Source: Candidatus Kuenenia hertensis (lineage in GTDB: Bacteria > Planctomycetota > Brocadiia > Brocadiales > Brocadiaceae). From it: DNA of 64,000 nt. The stretch covers positions 1-64,000 of the forward strand of contig SOET01000015.1 of assembly GCA_021646465.1 (NCBI GenBank), in the 5' to 3' direction. A program made the translations under genes and the position numbers. Under the pieces are notes generated by a model. That model made no database searches, was not told where the DNA came from, and saw only the letters and a list, made by a program, of their open reading frames with translations. Shown one piece after another: positions 9,241-19,150 of this stretch. Within the stretch, counting starts at the first letter, position 1. Every line of letters starts with the position of its first letter.

Positions 9241-11802
9241 TTAAAAGTGTTTTACTGGTCGCAGTATTTCTTTATCGGTATCGATAGTTATGCCGTTTAC
9301 CGGTAAAAAAATATAAAAAGAAGTTCCTTCCCCTACATTACTCTTCATATAAATTCCACCTTCGTGATCCTTTATAATTCGATACACAACTGCCAGACCA
9401 AGTCCGTTGCCATTACTTTTGTCAGTAAAAAAAGGTTCAAATATATGCGGGATTTTTTCGGAAGAAATACCTGTTCCATTGTCTGATATATTAATAAAAA
9501 AGTATTCTTTATCACTCAATCCTTCTTTCACCGGTGGCACAAAAGAAAAGAAAACACAGTTGCTATGAGCCGTTGCCATCTTTTTGAATTTATCAAGATT
9601 GTTCTCAATACCTGTTTTTAATATAATTTGCCCGTTTTGGTGAGAAGCAGTTAAACTATTATGCAACACATTTAAAATAACTTGTTTTATTTTATCTTCA
9701 TCGCCGATCATAAAATATCCCTTAGTTTCTTCAAAAGTAGCAGTTATTTTAACATATTTGTCCGATGCTGTTTGTTCAAACAAGAATATTGTATCTTTTA
9801 TTATAGAATTGGGGTCTATATGCTTCATAAAAGATTCTTTTGGTTTTGTTAAATCAAACATGACCTCAATTAGCCTGTTAATTCTCCCCAATTCTTTTAA
9901 AGCAATTTTCTGAAAATTAGTGTTAAATTCTTCGTTGTTTTTTTGATGAGGAAGAAGTTGAAAATATGTGTTGATAGGCACAAGCGGATTTTTTATTTCA
10001 TGGGCAATATTTGCTGCAAGGCTTCCTAAATATGCCAGGCGGTCTGCTTGTTGCTTCTCCGCTCGAAGTATTTTTAATTCTGAAAGATCTGTTAACAGCA
10101 TTAAGGTTCCTAGTTTTTCCCCTGTCTCTGTCTTCAGTTTACTCGTTGATACTCCTACCGGAATTCTTTCATTATTTCTTTCAACAATTGTTTCAATCTC
10201 ATTAATTTCTACATTACCCCTTAATGAATATATCAGAAACCGGTATATTTCCTTCCCAAGAACCTCAATCACTTTTTCACTGGAATATGCATTTTCCAAA
10301 CCAAGTATCTTTTTTGCCTCGTTGTTCATGAGAGTAACTTTCTTTTCATCCTCAAAAACGATTACACCACTTTTCAAACTTTGAAGTATGTTATCACGAT
10401 AAACTTTTGCCTCATTTAACTTGTTATAAAGCCGTGCATTATTAATCGCCATGGTCAATTGGCCTGAAAACGCCAGAAACATCTGAATGTCTTCCAACGT
10501 AAATATCTTCTTGTTAATTTTCCTACCAAGCAGAATTATTCCAAAAAGATCCTCCTTTTGGAAAATAGGAATGCAAATATTCACTCGCAAGGAGGCTAAT
10601 ACCTGCTCCAAATTATATTCAATTTTGTTCCTTGAAAAACGATTCAATTGTTCCTGAGAAAGAACGGTTTCATTTTCCCGAAGCCAGGCTATTACGTTAT
10701 CTTCCTCATTAATAACAACATCATTTCCGAAAGGGAAATTAATAGAAGCTTTTAAACTGTATGTCTTATTATTATCTTTTGTCAAAATGCAAATATTTTC
10801 AATTCCGACGGCATCATATAAATATTGGGCGGCATTCATAAAAAGACCCTTTAAATCATGTATAGAAGAAAACAAAACAGTGGAATCCTTCAAAATCTTA
10901 GGATGGCTATATTTTATTCTGAACAATGTTCTTTCAACAAAATATTGAATCGATTCGCGAGTATATATAAACGTCAAAATTATCACGGCTGTCGAAACAA
11001 TATTTTTAACCGCCTCTTTATACTCTGAAACCGGCATCATCTTGCCTATAACCAAACTAACCGTAAAATATATAATTCCAAGAAAAACCGAGATTATGGC
11101 ATATACCGTACTTCGCTTAATTATCAGTGTTATGTCTAAAAGATGGTATTTTACAATGGCATACGCGACTGCAACTGGTATTGGAATGGAAGCAAAAGAA
11201 ACAAACTTCTCTACCTGCCATATTCCTGCTAATGGCAGTAAAAAATTTGTAACAGACCCTAAAAATAACGAGATTGCCACACCCATATATAAATAACGAA
11301 TCTGCAATCTCTTGATGCCATAATAGTCCTTGCTTTTTCTATATAAAATGTATAAGGAATACGCCATACACATTACAAAATACGCACAAAATACAGGAAA
11401 TACAGGACCGTAATTCGGATGATGTGATTGATTTTCAAAGAATATCGACTTGACGACAAAGGGACAAAGAGAGGCAATGATAATACTTACTATAAGGAAC
11501 AGACAACTGAGGATTTTGTTAAGCCGACTCTCTAGCCGGTCGGGGAATACCGTAGAAAAAAAGAAAAAGGAAAAAGGAATGAATGCTGCCGCACAAAAAA
11601 CCATTCGAAGTCTGTAAGTTGCAAGTACAGGGTTATTTGTCTGCAGCGTAAAAAAGATAAAAAAATTCCATACCGCAAATGTCTGAGCAAAAATGCAAAA
11701 TCTTCTATTCACGACATTGGAAGGATTTTTTAAGAGCACAAAGATTCCAATGCCGGCATAAAACGCTGTAATAAAAGTAAGGGCACTTTGATTGAAATAC
11801 AT
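9241..11802 (-). CDS. Sensor histidine kinase with N-terminal membrane domain, GAF and PAS
   Basis: The 853-residue kinase has about eight hydrophobic helices in residues 1-290 (histidine-kinase N-terminal 7TM type), a GAF domain (about 305-465), a PAS domain (about 470-580), a HisKA dimerisation helix with AANIAHEIKNPL at about residue 600, and a C-terminal ATPase domain with ISDNGTGIS, FEPFFTDKSNGNGLGLAVV. The layout resembles PrsK-type kinases of PEP-CTERM systems, but no exosortase is seen here. It lies 10 bases after the ketosynthase gene and is probably its operon partner. The likely partner regulator is the sigma-54 response regulator at 15059-16435, which is an inference from proximity. 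Confidence 0.88.
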   Translation of the reverse strand: MYFNQSALTFITAFYAGIGIFVLLKNPSNVVNRRFCIFAQTFAVWNFFIFFTLQTNNPVLATYRLRMVFCAAAFIPFSFFFFSTVFPDRLESRLNKILSCLFLIVSIIIASLCPFVVKSIFFENQSHHPNYGPVFPVFCAYFVMCMAYSLYILYRKSKDYYGIKRLQIRYLYMGVAISLFLGSVTNFLLPLAGIWQVEKFVSFASIPIPVAVAYAIVKYHLLDITLIIKRSTVYAIISVFLGIIYFTVSLVIGKMMPVSEYKEAVKNIVSTAVIILTFIYTRESIQYFVERTLFRIKYSHPKILKDSTVLFSSIHDLKGLFMNAAQYLYDAVGIENICILTKDNNKTYSLKASINFPFGNDVVINEEDNVIAWLRENETVLSQEQLNRFSRNKIEYNLEQVLASLRVNICIPIFQKEDLFGIILLGRKINKKIFTLEDIQMFLAFSGQLTMAINNARLYNKLNEAKVYRDNILQSLKSGVIVFEDEKKVTLMNNEAKKILGLENAYSSEKVIEVLGKEIYRFLIYSLRGNVEINEIETIVERNNERIPVGVSTSKLKTETGEKLGTLMLLTDLSELKILRAEKQQADRLAYLGSLAANIAHEIKNPLVPINTYFQLLPHQKNNEEFNTNFQKIALKELGRINRLIEVMFDLTKPKESFMKHIDPNSIIKDTIFLFEQTASDKYVKITATFEETKGYFMIGDEDKIKQVILNVLHNSLTASHQNGQIILKTGIENNLDKFKKMATAHSNCVFFSFVPPVKEGLSDKEYFFINISDNGTGISSEKIPHIFEPFFTDKSNGNGLGLAVVYRIIKDHEGGIYMKSNVGEGTSFYIFLPVNGITIDTDKEILRPVKHF

Positions 11803-11812
11803 TCTTTACCGC

Positions 11813-13054
11813 TCAGGAATATTTTTTTAATAAAAGTACGGAATGCGTTCCTCCCACACTATGAGCATTTATTAATATTGCATTCATGCTGGTGTACCTT
11901 GCATAGTTGGGGACATAATCCAGATCACAGCATGGATCAGGCACGTCCAGATTAATTGTGGGAGGAATAATGCCATTTTTCAGGCTTAAGCATCCTGCCA
12001 CTACCTGGAAACCTCCTCCAGCGGCAAAAGACTGGCCTGTCATGGACTTTATTGAACTTACTGGTATATGATAGGCATAGTCTCCAAAAAAAGCCTTAAA
12101 TGCATTGGTTTCGGCTATATCATAACTGGGAATAGCATTCCCATGAGCACAAATATAATCTACTTCTTCCTTATATATTTTCCCTTTATTCAGCGCTTGT
12201 TCCATTGCTATTATCAAAGCATTTCCACTCACATCCGATTGAACAATCTCCTGCGCCTCACTTGTTGAAGCATATGATACAATTTCAGCGTATATATCAG
12301 CATCCCGATTCAAAGCATGCTCCAGTTCTTCCATTACCAGCGTAGCCCCCCCCTCGCTCAATACCATGCCGTCACGGTCTTTATCATACGGCCTCGATGC
12401 CTTTTCCGGTTCATCATTTCTTTTTGAAAGGATCCCCAGAGAATTTAACGCCGACATAGGAAATGGAAAAATAGGGGCATCGGCACACCCTGCCACCGCC
12501 ATATCAATTTCTCCCTGCCGAATCATCCTAAAACCCCAGTTAACAATATCAAGCCCGGTAACACAACCGGAAGATAACGTAGAATTCGGCCCGGTAATTT
12601 TTAGTTCCGAGCAAATGTAGCCGGACGTAACATGCGGAGTAAGCTCGGGAGCAGTAAGCCGGTTTACGGCTTTTAGCCCCCCATCCAAAAATCTTTTATA
12701 TTGCCGCTCGTATATCTCATTCTCCGCTCCTATCGTAGTACCAAAACATACACCGCATCGGTCCCGATTTTCTCTTTCAAGATCAATACCGGAATCCTTT
12801 ATCGCCATCTTCGCCGCCGCAACACCAAAATGTGTAAACCGCGCACTTCTTTTCACATATTTTTCAGCGAAATACTCACACGGGTCAAAGTTTTTTACTT
12901 CTCCGGCAATATGCGTATGAAGAAAAGAAGGATCAAAAGAGGCGATACGTTTAATACCCGATCTCCCGTTCGCAAGGGCATCCCAATATTCCTCCTTCCC
13001 ATTGCCATTGGGCGCCAAAATTCCCAGCCCTGTAATAACAACACGTCTTTCCAT
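11813..13054 (-). CDS. Atypical beta-ketoacyl-ACP synthase (FabF-like)
   Basis: Ketosynthases of this thiolase-fold family condense acyl groups with malonyl-ACP. The 413-residue length and overall pattern match FabF. The nucleophile cysteine is kept (LSSGCVTGLD), as are the first histidine (CAHGNAIP) and the lysine (SSIKSM). The second catalytic histidine of the usual KSMTGH motif is glutamine (KSMTGQ), read directly from CAG. The C-terminal gating loop is also divergent (NAHSVGGTHS instead of NSFGFGGTN). The gene sits 38 bases after a cobalamin-type radical-SAM gene and just before a sensor kinase. An unusual lipid or polyketide product is plausible; housekeeping fatty-acid synthesis is less likely because no other fab genes are near. 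Confidence 0.85.
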   Translation of the reverse strand: MERRVVITGLGILAPNGNGKEEYWDALANGRSGIKRIASFDPSFLHTHIAGEVKNFDPCEYFAEKYVKRSARFTHFGVAAAKMAIKDSGIDLERENRDRCGVCFGTTIGAENEIYERQYKRFLDGGLKAVNRLTAPELTPHVTSGYICSELKITGPNSTLSSGCVTGLDIVNWGFRMIRQGEIDMAVAGCADAPIFPFPMSALNSLGILSKRNDEPEKASRPYDKDRDGMVLSEGGATLVMEELEHALNRDADIYAEIVSYASTSEAQEIVQSDVSGNALIIAMEQALNKGKIYKEEVDYICAHGNAIPSYDIAETNAFKAFFGDYAYHIPVSSIKSMTGQSFAAGGGFQVVAGCLSLKNGIIPPTINLDVPDPCCDLDYVPNYARYTSMNAILINAHSVGGTHSVLLLKKYS

Positions 13055-13092
13055 CTTGCGTTCTTAGTTTTTTTCCCGTTATATTCTGTTGT

Positions 13093-14874
13093 TTATAGAG
13101 AATTTTTTTTTGCCAAGTATTTGCTGTAGTTATTTATCTTTTGATATACATCTCTCAAAAAATCATAATTCGTAGTCATTAATGCAATATCACTTTTAAT
13201 TTTAAATTCTTCAAGCCCTTTCTTTCCAAAAAACCCCGCGCTCCTGGCTGCAAGACAATGCTCATCCGAGACATTTACCGTATACCCCATTTCTTTCACT
13301 TTCTTTTCCATTAATCCCGTCATTTTAAGCATATCCAGAAATTTTATCCCATTTAAAGAAATATTGAGTTGCGGCCATGTACTCGGGTCTTTTGTCAATT
13401 CATACTCATAGCGCAAAAGCACCTGAAGATAATCTTCAGGCAAATCAAAGCCAAACTTCTCATGCTTTAAATACCACATTGTGCCCGGTAACGGGGCTCC
13501 CGGCGTAATAAGGACAGAATCCGGCATATAATTTTCATCCTTTAACTTCTTCAGAAAAGACAAATCTTCCTCCAACACCTTTTCATGATTTATTCCGTTA
13601 CTGAACGGTAAAGGACATGGATACACAAAGCTAACACCGACATCCAGGTGTTTTCCCGTATTATACGACGCCTGTTTTAACGCCTTTATCGTATAATAAA
13701 TATCTTCAACGGAATTCCCCTTTTCCATTATTTGCGAAAGGATACGATCGTTTGCCACCTCTGCACCAAGAAAAACAGCTTTTAATCCGGAACATATTAT
13801 TTTCTCGTAATCTGCAACGAGTTTTTCAAATTTATCTCTTGCCCTATTTTCTGCACGAACAAACATTGAGTATTCTATCTTTATACCTTCCTCAAGCAAC
13901 GCATTTGCAATTTTTTTACTCAAAGAAACGGGTGTTGTTGAACCGGCGAATCTGAATAAACCAATATCCATTTCTTTTATTGTGTGTTTTATTTCCTCCA
14001 GAGTTTTTGCAATATCCCTTGACTGATATTTACCCGTAATATTCGGATGAGTACAAAAATTACATTTCCCATAATAACAGCCCGAAGATTCTGTTATTAC
14101 CGCGATATCCACCTTTCCATCTTCCTTTTCATACCAGGGAAAAGTTTTTAAACTTAACGGCACTCTTTTAATCGGAGAACTCTTTACCACATTTTCGTCT
14201 CTGTAAAGGATGTTGCATATTTCCCCTCCACGAGCGAGTGTGGTTATCTTATCTATTACATCCGATTTTTTATATCCTTGCGAATACATATCTTTTACTA
14301 CATGTATAATTTTTACAAGCGGTTCTTCTCCTTCTACATCAATGCAAAAATCAAAAGGGCTTTTTTCCATTGTGCTCATTTTAAACTGATTTACCTGTGG
14401 ACCGCCCGCAATTACAATAGTATCAGGGCTTATCTTATTTACTCTCCTTGTTAATTCCTCGGAATATGAAAATCTGTCCCCGAGCCATGTTTTAATGCCC
14501 AGTACCTTTACCTTGTGGCAACGTACTTTTTCCGCAATACCCGCAATATATGTTTCCATTTTCTTTTTTATGATACCGGACAATTCATCCTGAAGAATGT
14601 TCCATCCTCTGACGAAAGGTTTTAATTCTTCCCTGCTTTTCCCACTGAAAATAATTTCACACAATTCGGACAATTTTTTCGACAGATTATTTTCTGTAAA
14701 TGACCTGTAAAATTCAATTTTTGCCGGATCTTCTATAATAAAATCAAAACCTTCGTCTTTGCATGCTTTTGCCAAAATCCCTATGCCATTTTCCTTAAAA
14801 CAGTCACTCACAGAATAGGCTTTCCCCATAAATGAATTCCACAAAAGAAGATCTTTACTATTAAAATCCGCCAT
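13093..14874 (-). CDS. Radical SAM protein, cobalamin-binding type
   Basis: This is a radical-SAM enzyme of the B12-binding (BchE/methyltransferase-like) class. The N-terminal ~250 residues look like a Rossmann cobalamin-binding domain (ending with VIAGGPQVNQF), although no DxHxxG lower-ligand motif is seen. The cluster motif is CYYGKCNFC, that is CX4CX2C, a spacing known in some B12 radical-SAM families but different from the common CX3CX2C. The reading frame extends to a GTG at 14904, but ATG at 14874 is chosen because agagagg precedes it and the GTG lies at the edge of a repeat element. It is followed by the ketosynthase gene. The substrate is unknown; a lipid or polyketide intermediate is inferred. 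Confidence 0.82.
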   Translation of the reverse strand: MADFNSKDLLLWNSFMGKAYSVSDCFKENGIGILAKACKDEGFDFIIEDPAKIEFYRSFTENNLSKKLSELCEIIFSGKSREELKPFVRGWNILQDELSGIIKKKMETYIAGIAEKVRCHKVKVLGIKTWLGDRFSYSEELTRRVNKISPDTIVIAGGPQVNQFKMSTMEKSPFDFCIDVEGEEPLVKIIHVVKDMYSQGYKKSDVIDKITTLARGGEICNILYRDENVVKSSPIKRVPLSLKTFPWYEKEDGKVDIAVITESSGCYYGKCNFCTHPNITGKYQSRDIAKTLEEIKHTIKEMDIGLFRFAGSTTPVSLSKKIANALLEEGIKIEYSMFVRAENRARDKFEKLVADYEKIICSGLKAVFLGAEVANDRILSQIMEKGNSVEDIYYTIKALKQASYNTGKHLDVGVSFVYPCPLPFSNGINHEKVLEEDLSFLKKLKDENYMPDSVLITPGAPLPGTMWYLKHEKFGFDLPEDYLQVLLRYEYELTKDPSTWPQLNISLNGIKFLDMLKMTGLMEKKVKEMGYTVNVSDEHCLAARSAGFFGKKGLEEFKIKSDIALMTTNYDFLRDVYQKINNYSKYLAKKNSL

Positions 14875-14904
14875 AAGCCTCTCTCTTAAAACTCTCTGAC
14901 GCAC

Positions 14905-15046
14905 TAACTATTCAGCGTGTAATACACACCCCGTCAGCTTACGCTGCCACCCCTCTTTTCAGAGGGGATTACCTTGTATATGTTTTATATTAACATGTTA
15001 GTCCCCTCTATCAAGAGGGGATTTAGGGCTGCGTTATGAATAGTTA
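14905..15046. repeat. MITE-like element with TAACTATTCA terminal inverted repeats
   Basis: Perfect 10-bp terminal inverted repeats TAACTATTCA (14905-14914) and TGAATAGTTA (15037-15046) enclose internal hairpins (CCCCTCTTTTCAGAGGGG and CCCCTCTATCAAGAGGGG). No open frame is inside. A related, more degenerate copy is at 51688-51833. The element separates the response-regulator gene from the radical-SAM gene and so lies at the probable 5' end of the latter. Confidence 0.75.
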
Positions 15047-15058
15047 CCTTTGTCATTC

Positions 15059-16435
15059 TCAATTTGTAATTTCTTCAATCCCATATTTTTGCATCTTATA
15101 ATGAATCACGCTTCGCGTAGTGCCCAGAAGTTTTGCCGCCCTTGATTTGACGCCGCCTGCTTTCTGCAGGGCATGTTCTATTAATTGCTTTTCAATGCGC
15201 GCTATTTCATCTTCCAGACACACCCGTTCGTTTTCATTCACGATCGGTTTTTGAAAGGTGCAGGGAATTCCTGCAATCTCTGCCGGTAAATGTTCAGGCA
15301 GCAATACCGGCTCATTGCCATAAAGAGCTATTGCCCTTTCTATCACGTTTTTTAGCTCTCTGACATTCCCCGGCCAATGATATGCTAACAACAACTCCAT
15401 TGCCTCACGGGAAATAAATTCGCTTTTTGCATGACATTCTTTCCGGTAAATTTTATAAAAGTGTTCAACCAATTGTGATATGTCTTCCGGTCTTTCCCTA
15501 AGAGGCGGAATATAAATAGGAACAACATTAATCCTGTAATAAAGATCTTCCCGAAAAAGCCCTTCCCTGATTTTTGATTCCAAATCCTTATTCGTTGCAG
15601 CAATAATACGAACATCCGCTTTTATAAAGGAATGTCCGCCAATGCGGGAAAATTCCTTTTCCTGCAGAACACGCAACAGTTTTGATTGTAAAAGGAGGCT
15701 CATTTCGCTTATTTCATCCAAAAAAATAGTACCCCCTTCTGCAATTTCAAACTTGCCGGCCTTTCTTTCATACGCACCGGTAAAAGAACCCTTCTCATGG
15801 CCGAACAGTTCGGATTCCAGCAACTCTCCCGCTAAATTAGGACAACTAACAACGACAAAAGGCTTATCTCTCCTATTGCTGTCAAAGTGGATCGCCCGTG
15901 CAACGAGTTCCTTTCCCGTTCCGCTCTCTCCACTTAAAAGTACCGTAGCATTCACACGAGAAACGCGTGAAATAGTATCTATCACACCCTCCATTATTTT
16001 ACTATGACCATGAATTATTCTGTCTACAAAATAACTCCTGCATTCAGACCGTAAATAGCGAACTTCTCTGCTTAAGTTTCTGAATTTCAATGCCTTTTGA
16101 ATTGCTAACTTAATTTCCTCAACTCCAAAAGGTTTTACGATATAATCCAGTGCGCCTAATTTCACCGCACCCACTATTGACTTAACATCATGTACTGCAG
16201 TCAGCACTACCACGCCTATTTCATGATTCATAGGCTGCAATCTTTTTAATACTTCCATACCATCCATTTCAGGCATTATCAGATCCAGCAACATGAGATC
16301 TATATGTTCCCTGTCTATTACCTGCAAAGCCTCTTTGCCGCTATTTACACCAATAATTTTATAGCTTTCCTTTAAGACATAACGCAGGGATTCTACGACA
16401 CTGGATTCATCATCAACTATTAATAAGGTTTTCAT
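15059..16435 (-). CDS. Sigma-54-dependent response regulator (NtrC family)
   Basis: This regulator activates sigma-54 RNA polymerase when phosphorylated. The receiver domain (1-120) has the acidic pocket DDE and phospho-acceptor aspartate in MLLDLIMPEMDG. The AAA+ domain (about 140-370) has Walker A GESGTGKE, the sigma-54 contact loop as GSFTGA (a variant of GAFTGA), and Walker B GGTIFLDEIS. A Fis-type helix-turn-helix closes the protein (about 415-455). Length 458 aa is normal. The start overlaps the end of the upstream kinase gene by 23 bases, which makes that kinase the obvious partner. Confidence 0.94.
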   Translation of the reverse strand: MKTLLIVDDESSVVESLRYVLKESYKIIGVNSGKEALQVIDREHIDLMLLDLIMPEMDGMEVLKRLQPMNHEIGVVVLTAVHDVKSIVGAVKLGALDYIVKPFGVEEIKLAIQKALKFRNLSREVRYLRSECRSYFVDRIIHGHSKIMEGVIDTISRVSRVNATVLLSGESGTGKELVARAIHFDSNRRDKPFVVVSCPNLAGELLESELFGHEKGSFTGAYERKAGKFEIAEGGTIFLDEISEMSLLLQSKLLRVLQEKEFSRIGGHSFIKADVRIIAATNKDLESKIREGLFREDLYYRINVVPIYIPPLRERPEDISQLVEHFYKIYRKECHAKSEFISREAMELLLAYHWPGNVRELKNVIERAIALYGNEPVLLPEHLPAEIAGIPCTFQKPIVNENERVCLEDEIARIEKQLIEHALQKAGGVKSRAAKLLGTTRSVIHYKMQKYGIEEITN

Positions 16436-18557
16436 TATAAATTAAATTCGGCAGCAACACATGAAAACAACTGCCATAATTTTCCTCGGTTTCAAAATAT
16501 ATAAAACCATCATATTCTTCGATAATTCTTTGCGAAATTGAAAGCCCAAGTCCGATGTTATGCGTTTTTGTAGTAAAAAAAGGAAGGAATATTTCTTTCG
16601 ACTCCTCTTTATTTATTCCACATCCCGTATCTTGTATTATTACTTCCACATAATTTTTGGATTCTTCGATTGGCATTCTAATATTATAAAACTTCGACAT
16701 GACTCCGCTGGAATTTACAGAATGAAATATGTCTTTAATGTTTTCATTATCTAATATCATTTTATTAAGTTTTACTGTTAATATTCCACCATCTTTCATT
16801 GATTCCAGTGCATTAAGGATTATATTTGAAAATGCTTCCTGCAATTTTTCACAATCGCCGTTTATAAAAACAGTATCACTTGAAAATTGTTTTATTAACT
16901 TCACACGCTGCTTTTCCAATTTGTCTGTATGGCAATTTATGGCCTGATCTATTGCAAATCTGATATCAACCATTTTTCTCATAATATTGCCATTTTCCCC
17001 TAATATTGTTAATTTTTTAACCATAAGATCCAGTTTGTTTATTTCATTTTGGGCAACAGGGAAAAAATGTCCTTCAAATTCTTTTTCTTCATGTTTTTCG
17101 GGAAATAGATCAACGAACGTTTTAACTGCTACAAGGTGATTTTTTATATAATGCGCCATATTCCTGCTTAACATATGATAAAATGCCTGGTTCTCTAATG
17201 TCTTAACCTTGGTTTCTAATTTTTTCACCTCGCTTAAATCCGAGAAAACCATAATTGCCCCAAGTACATTGTTCTTATCTGATAATAAAGAAGTACTCAC
17301 TGCAAACGTAGAGTGGGTTGCAGGGTGTTCAATTTCACACATCTCGTATATTTTTTTCTCCTTTAACGTCCTAAGAATAATATCGGCAAAAACTGAACCG
17401 ATGTGTTTGACGTCCTTTCCAACTATATCACGCGTAGGAGAATGCAGCATCCTCGCAGCGCTTTTATTAAAAGTGTTGATTTTACAGTTACAATCAATTG
17501 CAATCACACCGCACGGTATATTTTCCAAAACATTTTCATTATGAATTTTTCCCAGATTCACTTCCTGATAAAGAATCGCATTTTCCAACGCCATACCGAT
17601 ATACCTCGAAAGCATTGTAAGTAATTCAATATCCTCATCAAAAAATTCTTTCCCGGTTATTTTGTTCCCAAGAGCAACAACGCTAATCAGGTTTCCCTTT
17701 ATAAATATAGGAATACAAAGCTGTGCCTGTAATAAATTAATTTCCTTTTGTATTCTTATCATTTCCCGTCTTTTTAAGTTATCTGAGGCTATTTTTTTTT
17801 CAAAAATATCCCTCTTTAATATTTGATGATTTTTAGATAACCACATCATCACGCCATCATATGCATTAAAACACATATTATTTGATGTTGTTTCGTCAAT
17901 TCCTATGCAACGAAACGGTCTGCAGATACCATCCTCTTTGTCAACTAATAAAAAGACTATCTTCCCGACTCCAAATATCTCTGACAATGCTTCCACTATC
18001 AGGTCAACAAGTTTTTTAAGGTCGTGGACATATGCTAATGCCTTTGAAAATTTTTGCAGAACATCTTTATATGCAAACTGATAATTTTCTCTGCTATCTG
18101 TTTGCCGGGAATAATGATGCTCCATTATTCCATTATTCTTATCATTTGAGCTTAAATGTTTTATTTGTGATTGAATAAATCCGATCTCTTTTTTTAATTC
18201 CTGTCTCTCTAATGCCCGCTTAACGGCGAATTGCAACACTTCATTTTTCAATGGTTTTTCAAGAAATTCATACGCTCCTATCCTCATCGCTTCTTGCACT
18301 AGCATTGGCTGGGCAGGGGGGATAAGAGCTATAATTGTCGGGTCTGCATTTGTCTGACGAAAAAATTCAAAAAGCCTGTTTGTTTCTTCGGTCTTTATAA
18401 GGATATCCAAAAAAACAATATCAATCTCCTGGTTAAGAAATAAATAAAAAGTATCTTCTGTGTTTTTAGAGAATAGGAGTGAAAACTCTTTTTGGAATGA
18501 TTTTTTTAGAAGATTATGCATCGCATCGTCTTTCGTAATTATTAGGAAGGAATGCAT
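16413..18557 (-). CDS. Histidine kinase with N-terminal receiver, GAF and PAS domains
   Basis: The protein is soluble, with no membrane helix. It has an N-terminal receiver-like domain (1-120, FLDI phospho-acceptor region and LEKPL lysine), a GAF domain (about 165-330), a PAS domain (about 335-445), a histidine box written as RNMAHYIKNHL near residue 464, and an ATPase domain with DTGCGIN and GLGLSISQ. A longer frame starts at 18581, but ATG at 18557 is chosen because GGAG lies 7 bases before it and the protein then begins directly with the receiver strand. It overlaps the sigma-54 regulator gene and probably feeds it. The upstream 280 bases to the next gene show no strong motif. Confidence 0.85.
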   Translation of the reverse strand: MHSFLIITKDDAMHNLLKKSFQKEFSLLFSKNTEDTFYLFLNQEIDIVFLDILIKTEETNRLFEFFRQTNADPTIIALIPPAQPMLVQEAMRIGAYEFLEKPLKNEVLQFAVKRALERQELKKEIGFIQSQIKHLSSNDKNNGIMEHHYSRQTDSRENYQFAYKDVLQKFSKALAYVHDLKKLVDLIVEALSEIFGVGKIVFLLVDKEDGICRPFRCIGIDETTSNNMCFNAYDGVMMWLSKNHQILKRDIFEKKIASDNLKRREMIRIQKEINLLQAQLCIPIFIKGNLISVVALGNKITGKEFFDEDIELLTMLSRYIGMALENAILYQEVNLGKIHNENVLENIPCGVIAIDCNCKINTFNKSAARMLHSPTRDIVGKDVKHIGSVFADIILRTLKEKKIYEMCEIEHPATHSTFAVSTSLLSDKNNVLGAIMVFSDLSEVKKLETKVKTLENQAFYHMLSRNMAHYIKNHLVAVKTFVDLFPEKHEEKEFEGHFFPVAQNEINKLDLMVKKLTILGENGNIMRKMVDIRFAIDQAINCHTDKLEKQRVKLIKQFSSDTVFINGDCEKLQEAFSNIILNALESMKDGGILTVKLNKMILDNENIKDIFHSVNSSGVMSKFYNIRMPIEESKNYVEVIIQDTGCGINKEESKEIFLPFFTTKTHNIGLGLSISQRIIEEYDGFIYFETEENYGSCFHVLLPNLIYNENLINS

Positions 18558-18862
18558 CGCTATCTCCAAATAAAGAGACATTATGATTAAAATAATGTGT
18601 CAAAATATACCATTCTGAATAATTTTATCAACAATTTTATTATTTTTGTCCAATTTTATACATTTTTAAAGTAAGCCCCTTTTCATCCTAGTTCCCGACT
18701 CTTTCATTACTTGAAGTGCAAGAACAAGTTATGATTTCTTTACATTTTTACCGTTTTCCAGGTACAAAAACTGCAATTGGTAAGATTTATGACAATGAAA
18801 TATACTTTTTTAAACAATATGAATAGGGAAAAAAACTCTTGCGAAGGGGGGTAGGTAAGAAA

Positions 18863-19090
18863 TTGACAGATTTTAATTCTTCTTATTATGTGCAAAAAAA
18901 AGATAAAGAGGATTCGCCAAAAAAACTATGTCCTTTTTTCGAATGTCCGCCAAATACTAATTGTTACTGCATTGAGGTAAACAGCTTGAAGATCCCTAAC
19001 CTATTAAAATATTGCGCAAAAGATTTTACTAAATGTCACATTTATACTTCAAATTATAACGTTTTACCTTTAACGGAAGAAAGTCGTTAA
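18863..19090 (+). CDS. Small Cys-rich protein, paralogue of 58289-58486
   Basis: This ~75-residue protein has no named family that I can assign. It shares with the product of 58289-58486 the pattern C-x10-C-x-C-x14-C-x6-C and the words CYC.EVNS.KIPNLL.YCAK, so it is a real gene family. The five shared cysteines suggest metal or iron-sulfur binding or a redox switch (inference). The frame extends to a TTG at 18839, but TTG at 18863 fits better with the aaggggggt and taggt ribosome-like sequences before it. An HD-GYP response regulator follows 60 bases downstream; the paralogue also precedes a response regulator. Confidence 0.7.
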   Translation: MTDFNSSYYVQKKDKEDSPKKLCPFFECPPNTNCYCIEVNSLKIPNLLKYCAKDFTKCHIYTSNYNVLPLTEESR

Positions 19091-19150
19091 CGCTGTAAAA
19101 ACATAATTAACGGGAGTATTTCCAAATTAACCCACGGAGGTTTAAAAACC

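Noticed and set aside
11813..14874. Direct naming of the ketosynthase/radical SAM pair as ladderane genes
   Set aside because: There is no additional gene of a proposed ladderane cluster here and no sequence proof of the product; only a possible link is stated.
18839..18862. Upstream TTG start for the Cys-rich gene at 18839
   Set aside because: The added residues include the purine-rich ribosome-binding stretch; the paralogue has no such extension.
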